Below, in pieces: positions 18,241-25,870 of a stretch of 64,000 nucleotides of DNA. Position 1 is the stretch's first letter. Every line of letters starts with the position of its first letter. Under the pieces are notes generated by a model. It made no database searches, had not been told where the DNA came from, and saw only the letters and a program-made list of their open reading frames with translations. The translations under genes were made by a program, and so were the position numbers. Source of the DNA: Chromatiales bacterium. GTDB taxonomy: Bacteria; Pseudomonadota; Gammaproteobacteria; UBA6429; Thiohalophilaceae. Location of the stretch: contig JALVOC010000111.1 of the NCBI GenBank assembly GCA_027032075.1, positions 40,699-104,698 of the forward strand, in the 5' to 3' direction.

Positions 18241-18420
18241 TTATATCAGGCCGGTCTCCGGACTCGCGAGTACTTCCGCCAGGTATCACCTTCCCGTGAT
18301 TGACACAGTGGTATCGATACCTTGAATTTGACTCGCCTACCGTTGCGGGGGCAGTGCCGGACTTGCTGTAAAGCGCACCGGCTTCCCGTTTCACCCTGCG
18401 ATGCAGGACACCTGATATAG
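18241..18420 (-). ncRNA. Cobalamin riboswitch (adenosylcobalamin aptamer)
   Basis: Upstream of btuB on the minus strand. The conserved core reads GGGAAGCCGGTG, then GTCCGGCACTGCCCCCGC, then CGGTA, and the 3' part reads GAGTCCGGAGACCGGCC. The closing P1 stem is formed by TATATCAGG at the 5' end and CCTGATATA at the 3' end, nine perfect pairs. Such elements switch off B12 uptake genes when adenosylcobalamin is abundant. About 120 bases separate it from the btuB start. Confidence 0.95.
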
Positions 18421-18462
18421 AGAAACCCCTGCCTGGCTGATGACAGCCTTCTCAGGGTTTCC
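18421..18462 (-). other. Long hairpin just upstream of the cobalamin aptamer
   Basis: On the minus strand GAAACCCTG pairs imperfectly with CAGGGGTTTC, and inside it GGCTG pairs with CAGCC around TCAT. It directly abuts the aptamer's P1 stem. Its role is not known; it could be an extra peripheral stem of the leader RNA. Confidence 0.45.
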
Positions 18463-18770
18463 TGAATTCTGGGGTGCTGCGTAAGTTTCGAGCCCCCCAA
18501 AAAAGAAGTTGCAGATTGTATCAGGCTGTCATGTAAATGGGGTGATTTTAGTGATTTCTTTGCTGCAAAGAGGGGGAAAACAATAATACATACAAAAAAC
18601 AAGGGGTTACATGATTGCCCTGGGTGCGGGCCGATCTTGCGGAATGTTAGCCAGATCACACTTTAGTAGGAAGATACTAGGGTGGCTGGATATTTATGCT
18701 TTACTTAAAGATCCGGACAGTTCGTTTTTTCTGCCTGTCGACCCTGTCCGGATGAGCTGGAGTGGGGTTT
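18463..18770. promoter_or_regulatory. Intergenic region between the btuB leader and parA
   Basis: About 308 bases between divergent transcripts. It must hold the btuB leader promoter and the parA promoter. I see no convincing -35/-10 pair, no repeats and no coding potential. The parA ribosome site GGAG is at 18759-18762. Confidence 0.4.
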
Positions 18771-19463
18771 ATGCAACGCATTATCATTATTAATTCGAAA
18801 GGGGGTTGTGGGAAAACCACGATTGCCACAAATCTGGCCAGTCTGTATGCCAGCCAGGGAATTATTACCGCACTCATGGATCATGATCCGCAGGGTTCCA
18901 GCAGCCGCTGGTTAAAATTACGTCCTGCCGACAAACCGCAGATCCATTTAATCAATGCCCATAAAAGACAGGCGGTGCATCAAACCAGGGCCTGGCATTT
19001 GCGCATGCTGCCCGGCACCGAAAGGGTGATCATCGATGCCCCGGCAGGAGTTACCGGACAGGAGTTGCGTGAGTTCGTGCGGCGGGTCGACACGATCATC
19101 ATTCCGGTATTGCCTTCACCTATCGATATCCATTCCGCCACCCATTTCATCAAGGATCTGCTGTTGATTGGTAATATCCGGAGCCTTGGTGTGAGGGTCG
19201 GGGTACTGGCCAACCGCGTGCGGAAGAATACGCTGGTGTACCAATCGCTCGAGCGGTTTTTGTCTACGCTCAATCTTCCTTTCCTGACCACCATACGGGA
19301 TACGCAGAATTATGTGCATGCCTTCGAACGGGGTGTGGGAATTCATGAGATGTGGGATCGGCGTGTGGAGCAGGACAAGGTTCATTGGTCACCCTTGATG
19401 AACTGGCTGGAAAACGTCACCCCCGCACAGGCGGTGTTGCACAGTCGTTCTTCCCGCGCATAA
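18771..19463 (+). CDS. Orphan ParA/MinD-family ATPase
   Basis: A 230-residue P-loop ATPase with the deviant Walker A motif KGGCGKTT at residues 10-17, switch I-like DHDPQGSSSRW near residue 41 and Walker B VIIDAPAGVTG near residue 85. ParA-type proteins form nucleotide-dependent dimers that position DNA, carboxysomes, chemoreceptor arrays or other cargo. No ParB, parS-like repeat or cargo gene is adjacent, so the cargo is unknown. The ATG at 18771 has a GGAG site eight bases upstream. Confidence 0.85.
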   Translation: MQRIIIINSKGGCGKTTIATNLASLYASQGIITALMDHDPQGSSSRWLKLRPADKPQIHLINAHKRQAVHQTRAWHLRMLPGTERVIIDAPAGVTGQELREFVRRVDTIIIPVLPSPIDIHSATHFIKDLLLIGNIRSLGVRVGVLANRVRKNTLVYQSLERFLSTLNLPFLTTIRDTQNYVHAFERGVGIHEMWDRRVEQDKVHWSPLMNWLENVTPAQAVLHSRSSRA

Positions 19464-19732
19464 CAAAAATAACCACGTCAGAAGTCGTTGTCTCGCAGGA
19501 GGGGTGATTGGCCATCAGATGCTGCCTGTTGTTTCGGCTGGCAGGAACGGTGTCACACCCTGAAATCATCCGGAATTACCCGCCCATGCCCTCATTCATA
19601 CTTTTACACTATTTGATCATCGGTTGGCTGGGGAGAAGGGGATGATCACTCGATGCTACTGGAAAGAGAGGGACCTTGACATCTCTGCCTTATTGTTGGA
19701 TAAGGAAAATAATAACTACTTTTATTAAGTAT

Positions 19733-21517
19733 ATGACATTTTTCAGTCCCGCCCTAGACGACCGGATTCGTCACCTGCAGGTGCAGACACTCTACAAGCA
19801 TGCACCGGGTGTTTATGTATCAAATTTTCTGAATGCCCTGCTTGTTGTCGTGGTGATGTGGCCGAGCGGAGTCTCCACCCTTGCCCTGGTGATCTGGTGT
19901 GCCTGTATGTACCTGTTGACGGCTTTTCGCAGCGTCACTTCCTGGTATTACTGGCGCGACGCCGAGCGGGAGAAGCCAGCCCATATCACCAAGTGGCAGC
20001 GGCTTTTTACCGGTTCCGGACTGCTCTCCGGCCTGTTGTGGGGATTAGCCGGTTTTCTGTTTTATCTTCCTGAAGACGGCGGAATTTATCAGGCCTTTAT
20101 CGTAATTGTATTGCTCGGTATCGGTGGTGGCGGCATGGCCTTTACCTCCTCCCACCTGCCCACTTTCTACACCTTTTTCTCCATGCTGATGTTTCCGCTG
20201 ATCATTCGTATTTTGATGGTGGGCGGCGTACCCCATATGGTGATGGGAGGAATGATCGTAATTTACTATTTTGTGTTTATCTTCTTTGCCCGCAATGTCA
20301 ACCAGATATTTCTGGAAACCATCCTGATGCGCTTTGATAATCTCGAACTGGTTGACAAACTCACCCATGAGAAAGAAGAGGCGGAAAAAGCAAATATCAC
20401 CAAATCCAAATTTCTTGCGGCGGCCAGTCATGATTTGCGTCAGCCGTTGCATGCCTTGAGCCTGCTTGCCGGAGCGCTGGCGGAAAGGATCCAATACAAG
20501 GAGGTCAAGGACATCGTGATGAAGATCCGGGCCGCGGTGGTGGCACTGGAAAACATGTTCAATGCCTTGCTCGACATCAGTAAACTGGATTCGGGGGTAT
20601 TGCAACCCTGCATCGAGGAGTTTTCCTTGCGTACCATATTTGAACGCATTGAAAACGATCAACGGCCGGAAGCGGAAAAGAAAGGACTGAAATTCGAAGT
20701 ATGTGATTGTGGTAACGTGCTTGTCAGCAGTGACAGTATCTTGCTGGAACGTATTTTACGGAATTTTGTTTCCAATGCCGTGCGTTATACGCAGGCGGGT
20801 GAGGTTGTCCTGAGTTGTGAAAAAAAAGGTGACATGCTGGAAATCATCGTGAGGGATACCGGTATAGGTATACCCCAAAATTATCATGGCAAAATATTTG
20901 ATGAGTATGTTCAACTCGATAACGCTGAAAGAAACCGTAACAAGGGTTTGGGCCTGGGCCTGGCAATTGTTTCACGTATCGCACGCCTGTTGGGACATGA
21001 AGTGCATCTTGAGTCGAAGGAGGGTGAAGGTTCAACCTTCAGTGTGAAAGTACCATGCCGTGAGGGTGTCGCTGTCAACGGGCCGGTGCAGACAATGTTG
21101 CCTGAGTTCAGCAAGGATCTGCATAAACTGGTTGTGCTGGTTATTGATGACGAGGTCGCCATTCTTGAAGCCCTGAAGGTTTTACTGGGCGGTTGGGGAT
21201 GTGACGTTATTCTTGCGGAAACCGTGGAGCAGGCACGCCAGGCATTACAATCAAGAGAACTCAAACCCGATGCGGTTATCGCCGATTATCGTTTACGTGA
21301 TGGCATCAATGGTGTGGAAGCGATAAAAGCGATTGAGTCCATGGTCGGCTATGATTTACCTGCCATTTTAATCACCGGTGACATGGAAGTGAATCTGAAA
21401 AACGAGCTGAGTGAGGCGTACCGTGTCTTGCACAAACCCGTGCAACCGGCACGTTTGCGCGCTTTCCTGAAATTTGTGCAAAACAGCAAGTTGGATGCGG
21501 TCGCAGGGGAGGCATAA
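19733..21517 (+). CDS. Hybrid sensor histidine kinase with C-terminal receiver
   Basis: About 594 residues. The N-terminal part holds about six membrane helices (residues 30-215) and no PAS domain. The kinase core has the H-box ASHDLRQPLHALSLL near residue 230, N-box RILRNFVSNAVRYTQ, and G-boxes RDTGIGIP and KGLGLGLAIV. The C-terminal receiver (VLVIDDEVAIL, phospho-Asp in VIADYRLRDG, Lys in LHKPVQP) appears intact. An in-frame TTG at 19676 with GAGAGGG upstream is an alternative start; ATG at 19733 matches the usual family N-terminus (DDRIRHLQVQ). It is convergent with a LuxR-type regulator that is probably its partner. Confidence 0.88.
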   Translation: MTFFSPALDDRIRHLQVQTLYKHAPGVYVSNFLNALLVVVVMWPSGVSTLALVIWCACMYLLTAFRSVTSWYYWRDAEREKPAHITKWQRLFTGSGLLSGLLWGLAGFLFYLPEDGGIYQAFIVIVLLGIGGGGMAFTSSHLPTFYTFFSMLMFPLIIRILMVGGVPHMVMGGMIVIYYFVFIFFARNVNQIFLETILMRFDNLELVDKLTHEKEEAEKANITKSKFLAAASHDLRQPLHALSLLAGALAERIQYKEVKDIVMKIRAAVVALENMFNALLDISKLDSGVLQPCIEEFSLRTIFERIENDQRPEAEKKGLKFEVCDCGNVLVSSDSILLERILRNFVSNAVRYTQAGEVVLSCEKKGDMLEIIVRDTGIGIPQNYHGKIFDEYVQLDNAERNRNKGLGLGLAIVSRIARLLGHEVHLESKEGEGSTFSVKVPCREGVAVNGPVQTMLPEFSKDLHKLVVLVIDDEVAILEALKVLLGGWGCDVILAETVEQARQALQSRELKPDAVIADYRLRDGINGVEAIKAIESMVGYDLPAILITGDMEVNLKNELSEAYRVLHKPVQPARLRAFLKFVQNSKLDAVAGEA

Positions 21518-21532
21518 CCCCGCATAAAATAA

Positions 21533-22195
21533 TCAGGGTGTGACACCGACCTCGCGTGCCATAATCACCGCCTGGGTCCGGTTGGAGGCATTGAGTGCCT
21601 TGAGAATGGCGGTGACATGAATTTTGACCGTGCCTTCGGCCATGCCGAGTTTATGTGCAATACTTTTATTGGACAGACCATCGCACATCAGCTGCAGGAC
21701 TTCACGTTGTCGTGGTGTGAGATCGAATCTGTCCAGGCTGTTGCTCAGCGGCGCTTCTATTTTGTCCTGACTGCTGTAGCGGATATGAAAAGTGCCACTG
21801 GATGCGCCAAGGTCGGGGACATAGACTTCGCCATTGAGGATCTGACGTATGGCGTTCAACATTTCCTGGCTGGTGGAAGACTTGGGAATAAAACCCGCGG
21901 CGCCACACTTCATGATGCGGATCATGTCCTGTTCATATTCTGAAGCGGTGACAATCACAACAGGCAGTTCGGGATAATTGGCCCGCAGTTGTTTGAGGCC
22001 GTCATATCCGTTTAAACCAGGCATGTCCAGATCCATCAATACCAGATCGAGGTTGGGAAAGTGGCGTACAATCTGGATCGCTTCCGTTCCGTTCTTGGCC
22101 TCGAAGATTTCGACATTGTCATCGAGTGTTTGAAGGGTATAGTGCAGTCCTTCACGGAAAAGTGCATGATCATCCGCAATCAGGATTTTCATCAT
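21533..22195 (-). CDS. LuxR/NarL-family response regulator
   Basis: A 220-residue regulator. The receiver domain has the acidic pair in ILIADDHALFREG, phospho-Asp in LVLMDLDMPGLNG and Lys in FIPKSSTSQEM. The C-terminal LuxR helix-turn-helix reads LTPRQREVLQLMCDGLSNKSIAHKLGMAEGTVKIHVTAILKAL. It lies tail to tail with the hybrid kinase, 15 bases apart, a layout seen for several PAS-less kinase/LuxR pairs of gammaproteobacteria. A CRP-type site lies 84 bases upstream, which would add carbon-state control. Confidence 0.92.
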   Translation of the reverse strand: MMKILIADDHALFREGLHYTLQTLDDNVEIFEAKNGTEAIQIVRHFPNLDLVLMDLDMPGLNGYDGLKQLRANYPELPVVIVTASEYEQDMIRIMKCGAAGFIPKSSTSQEMLNAIRQILNGEVYVPDLGASSGTFHIRYSSQDKIEAPLSNSLDRFDLTPRQREVLQLMCDGLSNKSIAHKLGMAEGTVKIHVTAILKALNASNRTQAVIMAREVGVTP

Positions 22196-22595
22196 ACAAG
22201 CCTATAAGCGTTAAGGGTTAATCCATTCATTGTGAACGTTTGGTCTGTTAAGGAAAGACTATGCGCAGCAGTAAAACATGTGATTGAGATCACAAAGAAA
22301 ATCAGACGATTCAGCATAGTCTAATAAAATCACAAATCAGAAGATGGTACAAGTTGAACTCTGCTAAATCACAGTAATGTCGCAGAGTCTTGCTATAACT
22401 AAAGTTATATATAAATACTGTATACAAGCAGTAAAACAGAGCTTAACAAAATTATTGATTTTTCTCGAGGTTATTTTTCTGCAAGTAAACTGCCGCTTGA
22501 TGAGATCATCTACTATGTGGAAGCTATCAATTAAATTGATAAGGAATAATAAAATTCCCGTGATGATGCTCTCGCAGGATACAACATCTGTTTTC
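22196..22595. promoter_or_regulatory. AT-rich intergenic region upstream of the LuxR-type regulator
   Basis: About 400 bases, clearly more AT-rich than the surrounding genes. Apart from the CRP-type site (22279-22294) I see no structured element. A 97-codon frame from 22377 runs into the btuD-like gene antisense, has no ribosome site and no recognisable product, and is not believed. The left part must carry the regulator's promoter; the right part follows the end of the btuD-like gene. Confidence 0.45.
22279..22294. promoter_or_regulatory. CRP/Vfr-type binding site
   Basis: TGTGATTGAGATCACA matches the CRP core TGTGAnnnnnnTCACA perfectly and is fully palindromic outside the centre. It lies 84 bases upstream of the start of the LuxR-type regulator gene on the minus strand. 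Confidence 0.55.
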
Positions 22596-23369
22596 TCATC
22601 GCCTTGCCATAAACCATTTTTCTGTAGCGGAATGCTGCATCACAATGGGGTATTCATACAGACGGCTTAATCTCTTTGCCTCCAGAACTTCCCGGTTTGT
22701 ACCGTGGAGAGTTTCACCATTGTTGAACATCAGCAACACATGGTCACAATAACGGGCTGCATGGTTGATGTCATGCAGCACCATGATAACGGCATGTCCT
22801 TTTTTGCTCTGTTGCTGCAGTAATGATAGCACCTGATGCTGATGGCGCAGGTCGAGGTGGTTGACCGGTTCGTCGAGCAGCATTACCGGCGGGGCCTGTA
22901 CCAGCAGGGTCGCCAGAGCGAGACGGCGTCGTTCACCTCCCGAGAGGGTGTTGACCTGCCGCCGGGCGAAGCCGCTCAGGCCAACCTGGTGCAAGGCGGT
23001 CTGTGCCATGGCAATATCCTGACGCGATTCCCACTGCCAGCGGGAAAGGTGCGGGTGGCGGCCGATCAGCGCGGTTTCCAGCACGGTGGCAGGGAAAGGA
23101 TCCGGTGTATCCTGCGGCATCAGGCCGAGGCGATGGGCGATTTCCCGGCGGGAAAGTGTCTGTAGAGGATCCCCGCACAACTGTATTTCGCCTCCCTGGG
23201 GAGGATGCAGACCCGCCAGCGTATGTAACAGCGTGGTTTTACCGGCACCGTTCTGTCCGAGGATCCCCCAGCATTCACCGGCTTTCAGGCTGAAACCGAG
23301 ACTTTGACACAGAATCCGGCCGGGGAGGCGGAGGTGCAGTTTCTCCGTCGTGAGAAAGGGCGCACTCAT
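22596..23369 (-). CDS. btuD: Cobalamin-type ABC transporter ATP-binding protein (BtuD-like)
   Basis: A 257-residue ATPase of the FecE/BtuD group. Walker A is GQNGAGKTT near residue 38, the signature is TLSGGERRRLALA near residue 143, and Walker B is VMLLDEPVNHLD. Its start overlaps the stop of the permease gene by four bases. BtuD-type and siderophore/heme ATPases are alike in sequence; the cobalamin setting and the otherwise partnerless btuF make B12 transport most likely. Confidence 0.82.
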   Translation of the reverse strand: MSAPFLTTEKLHLRLPGRILCQSLGFSLKAGECWGILGQNGAGKTTLLHTLAGLHPPQGGEIQLCGDPLQTLSRREIAHRLGLMPQDTPDPFPATVLETALIGRHPHLSRWQWESRQDIAMAQTALHQVGLSGFARRQVNTLSGGERRRLALATLLVQAPPVMLLDEPVNHLDLRHQHQVLSLLQQQSKKGHAVIMVLHDINHAARYCDHVLLMFNNGETLHGTNREVLEAKRLSRLYEYPIVMQHSATEKWFMARR

Positions 23370-24355
23370 TGTGGCCGCCCCCCGCGCTGGAGCAGATAAA
23401 GGAACAGGGGAATCCCAAGCAGGGCGGTGACGATTCCCACCGGCAGCTGTTGTGGGGCGAGCAGGCTGCGGGCGAGGGTATCGGCCAGGATCAGCAGGCT
23501 GCCGCCTGCCAGGGCGGCGGCAGGGAGCAGGATGCGGTGGTCGGTGATCCCGAGCAAACGGATGAGATGAGGGATGACTAATCCCACAAAGCCGATGCTG
23601 CCGGCCTGCACGACGGCAGTCGCGGTCAGCAAAGAGGCCAGCAGGTAGAGCACGGTGTGCAGGCGCGGGGTGTCCACCCCGAGCGCGCCCGCCTGAATTT
23701 CTCCTCGGTTGAGGATGTTGAGATCCCGTCCGAGCGGCCAGCAGGCGAGCAGGCCGCCGGCGAGCACCAGTGCCGGAAAGAGGGAGTGTGCGGTAAAACT
23801 GAGATCGCCCATCAGCCAGAAGAGCATGCCCCGCAGATTCGTATCCGGGCTGACGGCCAGGATAAAGCTGATGAGCGCGCCCCAGCCTGTGGCCAGGACC
23901 ACCCCGGTCAGCAGCAGCCGGGTCGGTGTCCAGCTTCCCCCCCCTCCCCGCGAGAGGACGAAAACCAACGCCATGGCCAGCAGCGCCCCCGCAAAGGCAC
24001 TGCCGGTGAGCCAGTAACCGCTCACTCCGAACAGCATCGCCAGCAAGGCGGCAACGGCTGCCCCGCCGGAAATGCCAAGCACATAGGGATCCGCCAGCGG
24101 GTTGCGGACCAGCACCTGCATCAGCGCCCCGGCAACCGAAAGCAGGCCGCCGGTGACAAAGGCATTGAGCGCCCGCGGCAGGCGCAGTTCGAGGATCAGG
24201 CTGCGTGCCAGCCCGGTTTCGCTGCCATCCAGAACGTGCAGCAGGGTGGACGGCCCGAGGGGGATGTTACCGATCAAAAGGGCCAGCATGATACTGGCAA
24301 GGGTCAGGGTGAGCAGCACGGGCAGGAGAAGCCGGATTGAGAGGGTTTTTTGCAT
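23366..24355 (-). CDS. btuC: Cobalamin-type ABC transporter permease (BtuC-like)
   Basis: A 329-residue permease of the FecCD/BtuC family with about ten membrane helices. Diagnostic stretches are LRLPRALNAFVTGGLLSVAGALMQ near residue 55, NPLADPYVLGISGGAA, and GSIGFVGLVIPHLIRLLGITDHR near residue 255. The start at 24355 (ATG) is preferred to an in-frame TTG six codons earlier; neither has a good ribosome site. With the ATPase it forms the inner-membrane part of an importer; the likely binding protein BtuF is encoded 11 kb away. Confidence 0.85.
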   Translation of the reverse strand: MQKTLSIRLLLPVLLTLTLASIMLALLIGNIPLGPSTLLHVLDGSETGLARSLILELRLPRALNAFVTGGLLSVAGALMQVLVRNPLADPYVLGISGGAAVAALLAMLFGVSGYWLTGSAFAGALLAMALVFVLSRGGGGSWTPTRLLLTGVVLATGWGALISFILAVSPDTNLRGMLFWLMGDLSFTAHSLFPALVLAGGLLACWPLGRDLNILNRGEIQAGALGVDTPRLHTVLYLLASLLTATAVVQAGSIGFVGLVIPHLIRLLGITDHRILLPAAALAGGSLLILADTLARSLLAPQQLPVGIVTALLGIPLFLYLLQRGGRPQ

Positions 24356-24391
24356 ATTGTGGTGTGTCAACAACAGCCGGGCAGCTCTGTT

Positions 24392-25099
24392 TTAGTGTTC
24401 ATCCTGTTGAAGGTTCCACTCCCCGCTTTTCACCTCGACATTTTCACCTCGGAGGCTGAGAACGGGCCAGCCTTTCATGCTGGCGTGATCGGCCAGGGTT
24501 TCATCGGGATCGACGGCAACGGGGTGGCTGACCATCTCCAGTAAAGGCAAATCGTTGTGGGAGTCACTGTAGAACCAGCTGCGGGCAAGATTATGGCCGG
24601 TGTGTTGCAGCCAGTCGTGCAGGCGTTGCACCTTCCCTTCACGAAAGCAGGGGATGCCGGCTACCCGGCCGGTATAGCGGCCGTTTTCCATCTCGGCGTC
24701 GGTGGCAAGCAGATAGGGTACCCCCAGTTCTTCCGCAATCGGAGCGGTGACGAAGCGGTTGGTGGCGGTAATGATCAGCAGTTCATCTCCTCTGTTACGG
24801 TGAAGTTGCAGTAACTTGCGGCTGGCGGGGGGAATGATGGGGATAATGACCGTTTGCATAAAGTCACGGTGCAGGGCGGCCAGGGTCTCAGGGGTCTGTT
24901 CCGCCAGGGGTTTGAGGCTGAAAGCCAGAAACTCGAGAATATCGAGTGTGCCGGCCTTATACTCTTCGTAAAACCGCAGATTTTCCTTTTCGTACTCTTC
25001 GCTGTCCACGATACCGCGCTGTGCCAGGAAGTGACCCCAGAGATAGTCGCTGTCGCCGGCTAGAAGAGTGTTATCGAGATCAAATATCGCCAAAGGCAC
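24392..25099 (-). CDS. HAD-IB family phosphatase
   Basis: A 235-residue HAD-superfamily hydrolase of the SerB/CicA-like IB group. Motif I is AIFDLDNTLLAGDSDYLWG at the N-terminus, motif II is LLIITATNRF near residue 110, and motif IV is FYSDSHNDLPLLE near residue 188. The natural substrate is not evident; related proteins act on phosphoserine, lysophosphatidic acid or similar. It is divergent from rppH. Confidence 0.88.
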   Translation of the reverse strand: MPLAIFDLDNTLLAGDSDYLWGHFLAQRGIVDSEEYEKENLRFYEEYKAGTLDILEFLAFSLKPLAEQTPETLAALHRDFMQTVIIPIIPPASRKLLQLHRNRGDELLIITATNRFVTAPIAEELGVPYLLATDAEMENGRYTGRVAGIPCFREGKVQRLHDWLQHTGHNLARSWFYSDSHNDLPLLEMVSHPVAVDPDETLADHASMKGWPVLSLRGENVEVKSGEWNLQQDEH

Positions 25100-25296
25100 G
25101 CTTGCCGTCTCCCTGATTTGCCCGGAAAAGGGGATGATAGCGCATTCTTGGGGGGTTGCGATGAATATATAAATAAAACAACAGGTTAGGTCAATATTGA
25201 GGGTCTGAATCGGTATGTATAGTTTATTTATGGTTATTTGCTGTCCATTGGCGAGTATGAAACAATCTAAGAATCTTGGCGAAAAGAGAATCGCAA

Positions 25297-25782
25297 GTGA
25301 TTGATAGGGAAGGTTACAGATCGAATGTTGGTATTATCCTTTTCAACCCGGATGGTGAATTGTTCTGGGCGCGACGTATAGGTGAAAATGCCTGGCAGTT
25401 TCCACAGGGTGGGATCCGTGCCAACGAAACACCGGAACAGGCCCTGTATCGCGAACTGGCAGAGGAAATCGGCCTTTCCCCGGAAGATGTCGAACTGGTG
25501 GGGTGCACACGCGACTGGTTGCGTTACCGCCTGCCCCGGCGGTTCATCCATCATGGCCGGAAACCCTTGTGCATCGGTCAGAAACAGATGTGGTTTTTGT
25601 TGAAACTGGTGTCGAATGAAGGCCGGGTGCGTCTGGACGCCAGTAAAAATCCGGAATTCGATCACTGGCGCTGGGTCGAACCCGATGCGCCAGTGAATGA
25701 GGTGGTGGCTTTCAAGCGTGCTGTCTATCGCCGCGCGCTGGATGAGTTGATCCCACTGATGTTGGAAAGGGAAAACAAATAA
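25297..25782 (+). CDS. rppH: RNA pyrophosphohydrolase RppH
   Basis: A 161-residue Nudix hydrolase that removes pyrophosphate from the 5' end of mRNAs and triggers RNase E decay. The Nudix box is [20 protein letters not shown] followed by IGL, matching Gx5Ex7REUxEExGU. The start GTG at 25297 gives the canonical N-terminus [16 protein letters not shown]; a TTG seven codons upstream is less likely. It precedes ptsP, the common gammaproteobacterial order. Confidence 0.95.
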   Translation: MIDREGYRSNVGIILFNPDGELFWARRIGENAWQFPQGGIRANETPEQALYRELAEEIGLSPEDVELVGCTRDWLRYRLPRRFIHHGRKPLCIGQKQMWFLLKLVSNEGRVRLDASKNPEFDHWRWVEPDAPVNEVVAFKRAVYRRALDELIPLMLERENK

Positions 25783-25870
25783 ATATTACAAAAGCGTGCG
25801 GGCAGGATAGTTGTGCCTGAAACGTGAAGCGGGACAGGATGTTCATCAACCCCCGGTATCTTTTATTAAT

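Noticed and set aside
22377..22670. 97-codon forward frame in the AT-rich intergenic region
   Set aside because: No ribosome site, no known domain, and it runs antisense into the btuD-like gene.
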